A DNA stretch of 64,000 nt, taken from contig NZ_JACOFT010000002.1 of NCBI RefSeq assembly GCF_014699135.1, positions 434,001 through 498,000 of the forward strand, in the 5' to 3' direction. Numbering within the stretch: position 1 is the first letter of the stretch; each line of letters opens with the position of its first letter. Shown in pieces: positions 16,547 to 26,205 of this stretch. Made by a program: the position numbers and the translations under genes. Source of the DNA: Cognatundibacterium aquatile (GTDB taxonomy: Bacteria > Pseudomonadota > Gammaproteobacteria > Burkholderiales > Burkholderiaceae_D). Under the pieces are notes generated by a model. The model had not been told where the DNA came from, did not search any database, and saw nothing but the letters and a program-made list of their open reading frames with translations.

Positions 16547-18108
16547 TGAGTACTGCATCCCGCGCTGCTCATGCAGCGCATCCGCCGCTGAAAGGTGCAC
16601 AGTTGGCAATGGGAACACTTGCCCTGTCGCTGGCGGTGTTCATGAATGTACTTGATTCGTCGATTGCTAACGTGTCGATTCCGGCCATTTCAGGCAACCT
16701 TGGCGTATCACCGCAACAAGGCACTTGGGTGATCACCTCGTTTGCCGTCGCCAATGCGATCTCGGTTCCGTTAACGGGCTGGCTGACCACACAGTTCGGG
16801 CAAGTCAGATTGTTCATGACATCGATATTATTATTCGTGTTATCGTCCTGGCTGTGCGGTATCGCACCGAATATCGAGACACTGATCGCGGCGCGTATTT
16901 TGCAGGGTGCGGTTGCTGGTCCGATGATTCCACTGTCCCAATCTTTGCTGTTATCGAGTTACACCCCGGCCAAGAGTTCGATGGCGCTTGCGCTATGGGG
17001 CATGACGACGCTGGTTGCACCGATTATGGGGCCTCTGCTTGGTGGCTGGATTTCAGATAATTACACCTGGCCATGGATTTTCTATATCAACATTCCAGTC
17101 GGGCTATTTACTGCATGGGCGACATGGTCGATTTACCATAAGAGAGAATCAACCATCAGGGCGTTGCCGATTGATAAGGTCGGTCTGTTTCTGCTGGTGA
17201 TCTGGGTCGGCGCTTTGCAACTGATGCTGGATAAAGGCAAGGAACTCGACTGGTTCAATTCAGGTGAAATCATTTTACTGACCGTGATTGCCGCCGTTGG
17301 ACTGATTTACTTCATCATCTGGGAAAAAGGACAAGACCATCCCGTCGTTGATTTATCTTTGTTCAAAGGACGAAATTTTTCCGCGGGTGTCGTTGCTATT
17401 TCTGTTGGCTATGGCCTGTTTTTCGGCAGCCTCGTTATTATGCCGCTGTGGTTGCAAACGCAGTTATCGTACACCGCGACTGAAGCAGGAAAAGTCATGG
17501 CACCGGTTGGTATTTTTGCGATTTTATTGTCACCTATCATCGGGAAAATTTTACCGAAGGTGGACGCACGCCGGGTTGCATCGCTCGCATTTTTGGGATT
17601 TGCATTGGTTTTTTTCCTCAGAGCTCGCTTCAACACGGAAGTCGATACGATGTCGCTGATGATTCCAACGCTGATTCAGGGGGCGGCAATGTCGATGTTC
17701 TTTATTCCACTGACATCGATCATCTTATCCGGTCAGCCACCGGAAAAAATTCCCGCTGCATCCGGCCTGTCCAACTTTGTCCGGATTATGTGCGGTGGCA
17801 TGGGCGCCTCAATTATGACAACGATGTGGGATAGTCGCAGCACGATGCATCACGCGCACATCACTGAAAGCACTGGCTACGCTTCACCGGTATTCGTGCA
17901 GAGTATGCAAGGCCTGACGCAGCAAGGAATGTCTGACCACGCTGCGTATGCGGTTCTGGACAGAACCATCAGCGTACAAGCCAGCACCATGGCAGCAACA
18001 GATATTTTTTATCTGTCAGCGTTTATGTTTCTCGGCCTGATCGCGCTGGTCTGGTTGACCAAGCCGAAAAAATCGTCGGCACCGGTTGATGCAGGTGGTG
18101 CGCATTAA
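16546..18108 (+). CDS. emrB: EmrB/QacA (DHA2) family MFS drug transporter
   Basis: A 520-residue major facilitator with about 14 membrane helices. Signature segments include NVLDSSIANVSIPAISG in TM1, WVITSFAVANAISVPLTGWL in TM2 and GPLLGGWISDNYTWPWIFYI in the antiporter motif C region. These place it in the 14-helix DHA2 proton antiporters. Its start overlaps the adaptor stop by one base (TAATG). Together with the adaptor and outer membrane factor it makes a complete trans-envelope pump. A bidirectional terminator follows. Confidence 0.92.
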   Translation: MSTASRAAHAAHPPLKGAQLAMGTLALSLAVFMNVLDSSIANVSIPAISGNLGVSPQQGTWVITSFAVANAISVPLTGWLTTQFGQVRLFMTSILLFVLSSWLCGIAPNIETLIAARILQGAVAGPMIPLSQSLLLSSYTPAKSSMALALWGMTTLVAPIMGPLLGGWISDNYTWPWIFYINIPVGLFTAWATWSIYHKRESTIRALPIDKVGLFLLVIWVGALQLMLDKGKELDWFNSGEIILLTVIAAVGLIYFIIWEKGQDHPVVDLSLFKGRNFSAGVVAISVGYGLFFGSLVIMPLWLQTQLSYTATEAGKVMAPVGIFAILLSPIIGKILPKVDARRVASLAFLGFALVFFLRARFNTEVDTMSLMIPTLIQGAAMSMFFIPLTSIILSGQPPEKIPAASGLSNFVRIMCGGMGASIMTTMWDSRSTMHHAHITESTGYASPVFVQSMQGLTQQGMSDHAAYAVLDRTISVQASTMAATDIFYLSAFMFLGLIALVWLTKPKKSSAPVDAGGAH

Positions 18109-18117
18109 CAAAGATGA

Positions 18118-18147
18118 ACGGGTCAACTAGCGTTGGCCCGTTTTTTT
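18118..18147. terminator. Bidirectional terminator between emrB and pbpC
   Basis: ACGGGTCAAC (18118-18127) pairs with GTTGGCCCGT (18132-18141) around a TAGC loop, with one G-T wobble, then seven T. The pbpC stop codon (18127-18129) lies inside the hairpin. Confidence 0.8.
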
Positions 18148-20412
18148 ATTTGAGACCAGCGTTGCTCCACGCACTTCAAAGCTGACCTGATCCAGCAACA
18201 ATCCCTGAGGCGTCAGCAAACTCAGCACATGCTTGCCGGGGATGGGGAACCAGTCATACCTTAAAGTTTTCTCTTGCTGCGAACTGATGACAGTCATTGT
18301 TTTTAAACGTTGCCCATCCAAAACAAGAACCTGTCCATCGCCGGCAGAGACAAAGCGCATGCGTTGCCGTTCCGGCGGAATATCCGGATCGACAGCCACG
18401 ATCATTCCTGACTTAGGATAGGTTATTTTTGTCTGTATCTGATCTGAATGCGCACGCACAATCTTGTCCTGCGCTGTTCCTTTTAAAAACAACTCATTTC
18501 TGGCGGCTTCAATCTCGTCAGAAAAACTGATGTGACGTTGCTCAACACCGTCGGGCAATAGGCGTTTCCCTGCCCTGACCGGCTGACTATCTTTGTGCAG
18601 ATAGTGCATGATTTCCTGCCAGACCGGTGCCGCACCGGTGACACCGGAAACATCCCACATAGGCGCGCCGGAAGCATTTCCCACCCAAACCCCCACGGTG
18701 TAACGCTCAGAAAATCCTATGCACCAGTTATCACGCATATCTTTCGATGTACCGGTTTTGACGGCACTCCAGACCCGTGTTGCCAATGCGTTTTCTAATC
18801 CGAAAGTCATGGCTCGCGCGGCTCTGTCACTCAATATGTCGCTCACAATATAGGATGCAGCTGTATCCATCACTCTCATTGAAGATGGGCGTGGGTCGGT
18901 ATTTCTGTATCGAGGAGCACTAAAACTTCCCTGATTCGCCAGACTACGATAAGCATTCGTCAAACTCAGCAAACTGACATCCGCGCTGCCTAAGGCGAGG
19001 CTGTAGCCGTAATAATCGCCCGATTCACGCAGTTGCAACCCCAGCGCTTGCAAACGTCTGAAAAACACTTCCGGTTGAATGCTGATCAACATCCTGACAG
19101 CAGGAATGTTCAGTGAAGACGCCAACGCCGTCCGCGCACTGACCAGTCCTTTAAAATGTTTATCGTAATTCTGCGGAATATATAAGCCGTTGCTTGTCGT
19201 CAGATTGACCGGCGTGTCATCAATGACCGAGGCCGCTGTGATCAGACGTTTTTCCAAGCCCAGCTCATACAAAAATGGTTTCAAGGTAGAACCAGCCTGG
19301 CGCAGTGCGACTACGCCATCGACATGGGCGGCATCGGATAAGCTACCGCTGGAACCCACCCATGCCAGAACATCGCCACTGGCGTTATCCAGAACAAGAA
19401 TAGCGCCGTCCTCAACATTGCGATCGACTAAGGCCGATAACTGGCGAGTCAGACTGTCTTTCGCATACGCCTGCAAACGGGTATCCAGCGTCGATGTGAC
19501 GCGACGTGCATCCGCCGTCAGGACTCTGCGCGCAAAATGCGGCGCGAGATTTAATCCGTTCTGCGTTGTTGTGTACATGCTGTTGGTTGCCACACCTGAT
19601 TTACTGCTCAGATGAGAAAAAGCCAGCGCAGTCTGCCCTTCCAGATTGACACAGAACTCAGGGTGTTTTTGCTCACGTAGGATATGGCAAGCCCGTTCAC
19701 TGACCTTGCTGACACTGGCGTTCGGGCCACGTATCAGCGCAACGGCAATGGCTGCTTCAATCTGATCCATGCCACTCGGATGCTTGCCGAACATCACTCT
19801 TGCGAGTGCATGCGCACCAACGATTTCACCGCGAAACGGCACCAGATTCAGATAAGCTTCCAGAATCTGATCTTTACGCCACTGACGCTCCAGCCATTGC
19901 GCAACAATCGCCTGAGAAATTTTCTGCGAGGTGCTGCGGGCGGATGAGCGACGCCGTAAATCTTCTTCCAGCAAACCAGCCAGTTGCATCGTGATGGTGG
20001 ACGCGCCGCGTGTTTTCGTATTCCATAAGTTTCCCCAGGCAGATGCCGCTACTGCATTCCAATCAACGCCGGAATGTTGATAAAAGCGTTTGTCTTCGGA
20101 TGCGATCAGTGCGCTTCTGAGTGCCGGGGAAATATCTTCCAGGCTGACCCATGCCAGTTTGCGCTCTCTGGCATCCACCCGCATCTGCTGAAGAATAACG
20201 TCGTGCCTGTCGAGCAACACGGCATCTGAGGATAAATACCGCGCTTTGACATCCTGATAGCTGACCACCGCATAAACATTGCCACTGCATAACAACAGCA
20301 ATGCACTCAGCCAATAAACGAACTGACGCAAAATATTTCCTACAAAATCAAGCACCTTAACGCTGCCGGAGAACAATTGCGTCAGTCGGGATAAAGATAA
20401 AAACCGTTTCAC
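18127..20412 (-). CDS. pbpC: Penicillin-binding protein 1C (bifunctional transglycosylase/transpeptidase)
   Basis: A 761-residue class A penicillin-binding protein. A membrane anchor lies at about residues 28-45. The glycosyltransferase domain carries E106 in IASEDKRFYQHSG and GASTITMQLAGLL. The transpeptidase domain has the serine nucleophile S375 in AGSTLKPF and the KTGTS motif at K552. The C-terminal domain (after ~residue 660) is the PBP1C-specific extension. It overlaps the alpha-2-macroglobulin gene by 4 bp, as in the E. coli pbpC-yfhM pair. The suggested role is peptidoglycan synthesis in damage repair, with the macroglobulin trapping incoming proteases (established proposal for this pair). 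Confidence 0.93.
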   Translation of the reverse strand: MKRFLSLSRLTQLFSGSVKVLDFVGNILRQFVYWLSALLLLCSGNVYAVVSYQDVKARYLSSDAVLLDRHDVILQQMRVDARERKLAWVSLEDISPALRSALIASEDKRFYQHSGVDWNAVAASAWGNLWNTKTRGASTITMQLAGLLEEDLRRRSSARSTSQKISQAIVAQWLERQWRKDQILEAYLNLVPFRGEIVGAHALARVMFGKHPSGMDQIEAAIAVALIRGPNASVSKVSERACHILREQKHPEFCVNLEGQTALAFSHLSSKSGVATNSMYTTTQNGLNLAPHFARRVLTADARRVTSTLDTRLQAYAKDSLTRQLSALVDRNVEDGAILVLDNASGDVLAWVGSSGSLSDAAHVDGVVALRQAGSTLKPFLYELGLEKRLITAASVIDDTPVNLTTSNGLYIPQNYDKHFKGLVSARTALASSLNIPAVRMLISIQPEVFFRRLQALGLQLRESGDYYGYSLALGSADVSLLSLTNAYRSLANQGSFSAPRYRNTDPRPSSMRVMDTAASYIVSDILSDRAARAMTFGLENALATRVWSAVKTGTSKDMRDNWCIGFSERYTVGVWVGNASGAPMWDVSGVTGAAPVWQEIMHYLHKDSQPVRAGKRLLPDGVEQRHISFSDEIEAARNELFLKGTAQDKIVRAHSDQIQTKITYPKSGMIVAVDPDIPPERQRMRFVSAGDGQVLVLDGQRLKTMTVISSQQEKTLRYDWFPIPGKHVLSLLTPQGLLLDQVSFEVRGATLVSNKKTGQR

Positions 20413-23400
20413 TTCACTATCATCAAGGCATTTGGCGACTCACCAAACATTTCCGGTGCGTACATGGCTTCCACTCGGGTCGATGGCAGATGAAATTCAC
20501 CTGCATTATTCAGTCTGACCGTGTAAGACATACTGAATTTACCTTTAGGAACAAACTGATAGTAACTTCTGAAACTGTCAAAACTACGCTCTTCATATGC
20601 CAGCCATGCCTGTCCAGAGCTGCGCTCGGCAGCAGTCGCAATCGCAGAATCGCGCCCCAGGCCTGAGCCCAACAAGGTCGCGCCAGCGGGGATAGGATCG
20701 GTTGCCACCACCCACGTCATATCCGTTTGCGCATCAATATCAATGTTGATGCGCAAAATATCGCCTCGCTGATATTTTCCGGCTTGTTTTTGCTCCACAG
20801 GCGTCACCGTTTTCGTGATCCGGTAACCGCTGGAAAACGCTGTTTTCAATGGCACGGCTGCCAGACTTTGCAACTGCAACCACGGCTTGCCCTTGCCATC
20901 ATGCGTCGCTTTCAGGTTCGTATCAGCAGCAGCTGTCTGCGGCCACGGTAACAACAATTTCCCCCCGCCATTCGCTGGCCAGTTAAAAGTTTGCGAATTC
21001 AATGCTGGATTTGCCGCTTGCTGCAAACTGATGCGACTGGTACCACTGACTTTTTCAGCTTCGAATTTTTTCGAAAACTTCTCCAGTGCGAGTAATCCCC
21101 AGACATTGGCGGTAGTCGTCATCCAATGCCCACGTACCTGTCTTTGCAATGTACCATTGAGTATCTTAGGCAAATCATCACGCCACGCCGGATTGTCCAT
21201 CATTGCCAGCAATAAACGATTTGCATTGACGTCGCTATTCCCCATCAGCCACCACCAGTAATCATCGCGCTCGGTAGAAAACCCCATTCGCGTGCCCTGA
21301 TAGTTGAGCCGGCTGCTCAAGATCTGTTCTGCTTCTTTCATTGCCACAGTCCGTTGTGGCAATGTGCTGCTTCTTTGCAGTATCAGATACCAATCCAACA
21401 CCGCGCCAGTTGGCCATTGGTTAGGCGTGATTTGCACCGAACCCAGCATTCTTGGTTGGACCAGGTTATAACGGGATAAGGTTTCCAGCGCCGCCAGCTT
21501 ACGTACATCTAAATCCTTGCGCGGCGACCAGAAATCACGGGTAATCTTACCCTCTACAAAAGCTTGCAAGCCTTGCAGCATCTTATCCCTGAGGGATTCG
21601 GGTATCGCATAGCCTGCTTCCTGCGTTGCCGACAAAAGGTAGGCAGTCAGCGTATCGCTGCCCAGCCTTTGTCCACTGTCTGCTGGGGGGTAGTAATACG
21701 CCAGACCATCGGCATCCAGATAAGTCGGCAATTCATTGACGACCTTTTGCCACATTCCCGCATCACGCAAACCAATGGCTCTTGATGTTTTTTGCTCCAG
21801 GCAGATGTACGGATAGTTTTCAAAATACCGGCGCAAACCATCGCTACCACTAATCAGGCTGGGCAGGAAAGAAACCGCGATACCACCCCGACCGGGCAAA
21901 CCGTCTGCGGGTTTAACCACCGGTAAAGTCAAAGGCTTATCAAGCTGAATCAGCATCGCTTGTTGTACTGTTACCGGAGTCGCAGGAATCAGTTTTTGTA
22001 CGAATTTCAGGCTATCTTTCGCGCCCTGATTAGTTGCCCCCTGCTCCAGCGCACTGAATTCCCACTGCAATTGCTGACTTTGCACATCGGCACCGAGCAG
22101 CGGCACTTCAACCATCCAATTTGCTTCACGTGCCTCGCCTGCCGGTATCTGTAATTCTTGTGCTGGCAATAATGCTGCGGCAGCATTGGTTTTCGCTTGC
22201 AGCATCACTTTCATCGCACGGCTTGTCGTGTTACGCACGGTCAGCATTGCATTGTAATGATCACCTTCACGTACCAGCGGCGGCAATCCTGAGACGATTT
22301 GCAGATCCTGCGTTGCCTTGATGCTGGTCGTTCCAGTACCGAACATGCCATCACCACTTTGCGCGACAGCCACAATCCGGAAACTGGTCAGGGCATCGTT
22401 GAGTGGCACATCAATCTGGGTACGGCCATTGGCATCAAGCTGTACCGCAGGCTTCCAGAGCAACAGCGTATCAAGCAACTCTCTGGTCGGTGATTTTCCC
22501 CCGCCGCCACCGGCAGCAACCGCTTTGCGGCCATAGTGACGTTTCCCTATCACCTGCATTTGTGCAGTGGCTGTTTCTACACCGTAGCTACGGCGTTGCA
22601 ACAGCGCCGCCAGTACATTCCAGCTGTCGTTCGGCTGCAGTTCCAGCAAGGCTTCATCTACCGCAGCGATGGCGACTTCACCACCGGCAGCAGGCTTACC
22701 GTCCGGCAGCCTGACTTGTATACTGACCTTTGACGTGGCGCGGATAGGATACGCTGGCTTGTCGCTGCTGACTGTTACTGCGAGTTGCTGCGCAGCGATA
22801 CCGACATTGATTTCCGCAATGCCATATTTATACGCGGGTTTCGCCAGGTCAACCGTCGCACCGGGTGCCTGATACTCACGGAATTCACTCCACCAATTGA
22901 GAGGTTCTTTCCATCCCCAACTGAAGAAGGAATACCACGGCACTTCACGCATACGCCCCCGCACTGCCAGCACGGACACATACACGTTCGGGCCATAACT
23001 GGCTTTGACCGGCACCCGGATAGTCGGATCCCGGCCATTCAATTCAACTACCATGGTGTCGATCACGCCTTCACGCTCAATCGCAACCAATGCGGTCGCT
23101 GAACGGAAAGGCATGCGCACCTGAAAGCTAGCAACATCGCCAGCCTTATACTGTTTTTTCTCCGGCAAAACATCCATGCGATCCTGATTCTCACCATCAA
23201 ACCAGACATCGCCTTTGCCTGTAACCCAGAGCGAGGTTTTTGCATAAGAACTCCGCCCCTGATTATCAGAAGCTTTGACCTGCAATTCGATATTGCCGGA
23301 TTCTGTCATCTCAACTTCGCAGATCAGTAAGCCGCGTGCGTCAGACTTGCCTTTACAAAGCTGACCTAATTCCTTGCTCGATTCTGCATTTTCATACGCA

Positions 23401-26201
23401 TAAAAACCACCGACAATACGACGCCGATGTGAATCATTGTGTCTCGCAATACCTGTAATGACTAACGGAACGTCAGACATGGGCTTGCCATTGGTATCAA
23501 GTGCAATCGCAGTAAAACGGGTTTTGTTTTTTACCGATACCCAGTCTTCATTTTTGATACCGGCGACGACAGCCGCTGGCCACACCGGAATCACGCTACT
23601 GATCGTCTGTATTTCGCCATTCGGATCAGCATAGGTCATTTCAGTGAGTAACTCTCGCGGACGCCGTATCTCTGGCAAAGCGCTCAATACTGTTTTGCCG
23701 CTACCGTTTTTATCCAGCGTAACCGGAAGCTTATTCGCAACGATTTTTTGTTCATCTTCGTTACTGTCATTGGTGTAAAAAGAGAACTGCTCATAGTCTG
23801 GGAAGTGCAGCATACGGTTACGTAACAGGCTGGTCACTTGTACCGATAAGCCTGATGCACCGCCACCGTTCAGATAATTCAATTGCAGACCCAGCGGCAA
23901 CTCTTTCGGCGTGATGTGCGGGCCTTTTGCCGGAATCACGCGTCCTTGCAACAGTGGCAAGCGGAACTCTTCGACACGGAAACCACCGGTGTAATAAGTC
24001 TGATCACTATATCGATAATCCTCGTTACCACCTTCATCATTGGTCGCCGCCAGTTTAACGTTCCCTTTATCAAGGATAATGTCATAGCGACCTAATTTTG
24101 CCTGCGCGGGAATTGTGAAGGTATTCTCAGCCGCATTGCGGCCTCTCCAAACCACGGAAAACTGAAATTCCTGATTACTTCCCTGATGCACAATACGCAA
24201 ACGATTTGGCAATTGCTCTGTTTTGACCAAAGCCAGACCATGCATAGTTTCAGCACGAATCAAATGCTTCATGGACACCGTTTCACCGGCTCGAAATAAA
24301 CTGCGATCCAACACCGTGTGTGCTTTCACCGAGGCGCTTGTATTAAACTCGGTCGGCAAATTGAAACGATACGATTCGATACCGTTATTCCATGACGATA
24401 ATGCGAAGGCCATATCAGCACGGCCTTTTTCATCCGTCTTACGCGCGCTCACAAAATAGCCATTAATTTTTGACTCGCCACGCTTACCTTCAACACCGGC
24501 CTCATTGCCCAGACATCCGCTGAGTGGCTTTGCCAGCATCGCTATGCCATTGACATCAGATCGTCCTTTCCAGATGGAACGACCAAAGCAATCGGAAATC
24601 TGTATATCTGCATTCGCCACTGGCTTGCCGTTATCCAGCCGGGTGACCCAGACCGCAGCATTTTCCCTGCCAGATTTCAGATGTACTGACAGATTCGTGA
24701 CCAACGCACTGGTGCGCACAAACATCGGTGCGGGCTTGCCGAGCAGAGCAGCACCTAATCTTTGCGACTCGAGTTCAAGTACATAAAAACCCGGCGCTTT
24801 AAATGGAATACCAACAATTTCAAATGGCCGGACACTATCTGTATTTGTTGCCGGCAATTCCAACTTGCTTGCTTTTGCTTCTTTACTCAGCAATCCTATG
24901 CTGCGGGTTTCTATCAATTGATTGTTCTTACTAATCGTCGACTCATGATAACGATTCAGCTTGCTGAGCCACTCAATAATGGCCACATCCTCATCCACCT
25001 TCAGATTAGCCAGTTGACCTGGGGCGACTTTTCCATTCGCCGAACGTGCCACTAATGACGCTTCGACGTTTCTCAGGGTGACGGGCAAGGTTGCGTCGGC
25101 ATTGAGTTCAACGATGCCGAACGGCGCTGCCGGGAATTTCGCCAGCGGCGGGAAATCGGCGGTCATCAGCTTTAATGGAAACTGTGCCGCATTTGACAAA
25201 CTGCGACCGCTATCGTCCTTGAGCGCGGAAGGCAACTCTATGCTCAGCTCAGATTTCTCAGCAAAAGATGGTTTAAAACTGAGATAGGTAATCAGATCCT
25301 CACCATTCTCTTTAGGCAATTCAGGTTTTACAGATCCTTTGGCACTTTTTAGCAGAATTTTTTCTGCAAACTTGCGCTGTATGCCTGCACTGAAATTCAT
25401 TCTTATCGGCAAAATCGGTGTGCACGCAGCGTTGGCATTTTCACGTTCACAAGAAACACTCGCGGTGAACGCAGGGCGCACTTTAAACTGGAAGCTTTGT
25501 GCACGCGTAGAGACGATGCCGCTGGTGCTGACGATTCCCTTATCCCAGACAATTTTCACTCCGGCTTCAGCGGGAAATTTTTGCTGGCATTGAATAGTCG
25601 AAATTTTATTGGCATCCGCTTTCTGGGCAAACTCTTTGAGCAGCAGATGACGTGTCTCGCCAGTCACGAATTTAACCGGAACTCGCTCGTGTATGCCCTC
25701 AATTTCGCAGTACACATGCTGGCGCAGGCTAGCCTCAGTGGCCGCGCCAGACTGATGAAGGATGAAAATTTGCTCTTCTTCAATATCCGATTGTGCATAA
25801 GGATTGGTGCGTACCACTGCCGGCCCACCGGTATTGAATTGAAAACCGGTTTTACCTGTCAGCACCGCCCCCGACTTCGTTTTAAACTCAGTTTTCAGCG
25901 TAAATGAACACTGGCTACCGACCGGCAAATCCTGAGTGAAATCATAAACCCAGTTACGCTCATCAGCCCACCGACCACTGCCGCTGACGGCGTCGCCACT
26001 GCATTTGATGTTAAATGGCTCCCCGGCTTTCGGGTCGCCGAATGCTACGGCGGCTTCTGAGAAAGTTGCTCTGACTTGCCGGATCTGAGCAATCTCACCT
26101 TGCGGCGTAAAACGCGTTATCGTTGCTGCTTCAGCAACCGGCAGATTGCCGATGGCGAGCAAAGTGGCAAACGCGCATATTGATTTGATCAGGCTAGCCA
26201 T
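20409..26201 (-). CDS. Bacterial alpha-2-macroglobulin with intact thioester (YfhM-like)
   Basis: A 1930-residue periplasmic protease trap. The signal peptide MASLIKSICAFATLLAIGNL continues to PVAEA and looks like a signal peptidase I site; there is no lipobox cysteine, unlike the lipoprotein E. coli homologue. MG-type beta domains fill the first ~1150 residues. The thioester motif is CLEQ with C1467, inside YPYICLEQ, so the covalent trap should be functional. The thioester domain is the alpha/alpha toroid near 1430-1750. The ATG at 26201 follows CTGGAGATAAAA and is preferred over an in-frame GTG at 26222. It sits 4 bp after the LplT-acyltransferase stop and overlaps pbpC, so all three are probably one operon. 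Confidence 0.93.
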   Translation of the reverse strand: MASLIKSICAFATLLAIGNLPVAEAATITRFTPQGEIAQIRQVRATFSEAAVAFGDPKAGEPFNIKCSGDAVSGSGRWADERNWVYDFTQDLPVGSQCSFTLKTEFKTKSGAVLTGKTGFQFNTGGPAVVRTNPYAQSDIEEEQIFILHQSGAATEASLRQHVYCEIEGIHERVPVKFVTGETRHLLLKEFAQKADANKISTIQCQQKFPAEAGVKIVWDKGIVSTSGIVSTRAQSFQFKVRPAFTASVSCERENANAACTPILPIRMNFSAGIQRKFAEKILLKSAKGSVKPELPKENGEDLITYLSFKPSFAEKSELSIELPSALKDDSGRSLSNAAQFPLKLMTADFPPLAKFPAAPFGIVELNADATLPVTLRNVEASLVARSANGKVAPGQLANLKVDEDVAIIEWLSKLNRYHESTISKNNQLIETRSIGLLSKEAKASKLELPATNTDSVRPFEIVGIPFKAPGFYVLELESQRLGAALLGKPAPMFVRTSALVTNLSVHLKSGRENAAVWVTRLDNGKPVANADIQISDCFGRSIWKGRSDVNGIAMLAKPLSGCLGNEAGVEGKRGESKINGYFVSARKTDEKGRADMAFALSSWNNGIESYRFNLPTEFNTSASVKAHTVLDRSLFRAGETVSMKHLIRAETMHGLALVKTEQLPNRLRIVHQGSNQEFQFSVVWRGRNAAENTFTIPAQAKLGRYDIILDKGNVKLAATNDEGGNEDYRYSDQTYYTGGFRVEEFRLPLLQGRVIPAKGPHITPKELPLGLQLNYLNGGGASGLSVQVTSLLRNRMLHFPDYEQFSFYTNDSNEDEQKIVANKLPVTLDKNGSGKTVLSALPEIRRPRELLTEMTYADPNGEIQTISSVIPVWPAAVVAGIKNEDWVSVKNKTRFTAIALDTNGKPMSDVPLVITGIARHNDSHRRRIVGGFYAYENAESSKELGQLCKGKSDARGLLICEVEMTESGNIELQVKASDNQGRSSYAKTSLWVTGKGDVWFDGENQDRMDVLPEKKQYKAGDVASFQVRMPFRSATALVAIEREGVIDTMVVELNGRDPTIRVPVKASYGPNVYVSVLAVRGRMREVPWYSFFSWGWKEPLNWWSEFREYQAPGATVDLAKPAYKYGIAEINVGIAAQQLAVTVSSDKPAYPIRATSKVSIQVRLPDGKPAAGGEVAIAAVDEALLELQPNDSWNVLAALLQRRSYGVETATAQMQVIGKRHYGRKAVAAGGGGGKSPTRELLDTLLLWKPAVQLDANGRTQIDVPLNDALTSFRIVAVAQSGDGMFGTGTTSIKATQDLQIVSGLPPLVREGDHYNAMLTVRNTTSRAMKVMLQAKTNAAAALLPAQELQIPAGEAREANWMVEVPLLGADVQSQQLQWEFSALEQGATNQGAKDSLKFVQKLIPATPVTVQQAMLIQLDKPLTLPVVKPADGLPGRGGIAVSFLPSLISGSDGLRRYFENYPYICLEQKTSRAIGLRDAGMWQKVVNELPTYLDADGLAYYYPPADSGQRLGSDTLTAYLLSATQEAGYAIPESLRDKMLQGLQAFVEGKITRDFWSPRKDLDVRKLAALETLSRYNLVQPRMLGSVQITPNQWPTGAVLDWYLILQRSSTLPQRTVAMKEAEQILSSRLNYQGTRMGFSTERDDYWWWLMGNSDVNANRLLLAMMDNPAWRDDLPKILNGTLQRQVRGHWMTTTANVWGLLALEKFSKKFEAEKVSGTSRISLQQAANPALNSQTFNWPANGGGKLLLPWPQTAAADTNLKATHDGKGKPWLQLQSLAAVPLKTAFSSGYRITKTVTPVEQKQAGKYQRGDILRINIDIDAQTDMTWVVATDPIPAGATLLGSGLGRDSAIATAAERSSGQAWLAYEERSFDSFRSYYQFVPKGKFSMSYTVRLNNAGEFHLPSTRVEAMYAPEMFGESPNALMIVK

Positions 26202-26205
26202 CTTT

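Noticed and set aside
22403-22714. Plus-strand frames inside the macroglobulin and helicase genes
   Set aside because: They are antisense shadows of long conserved genes.
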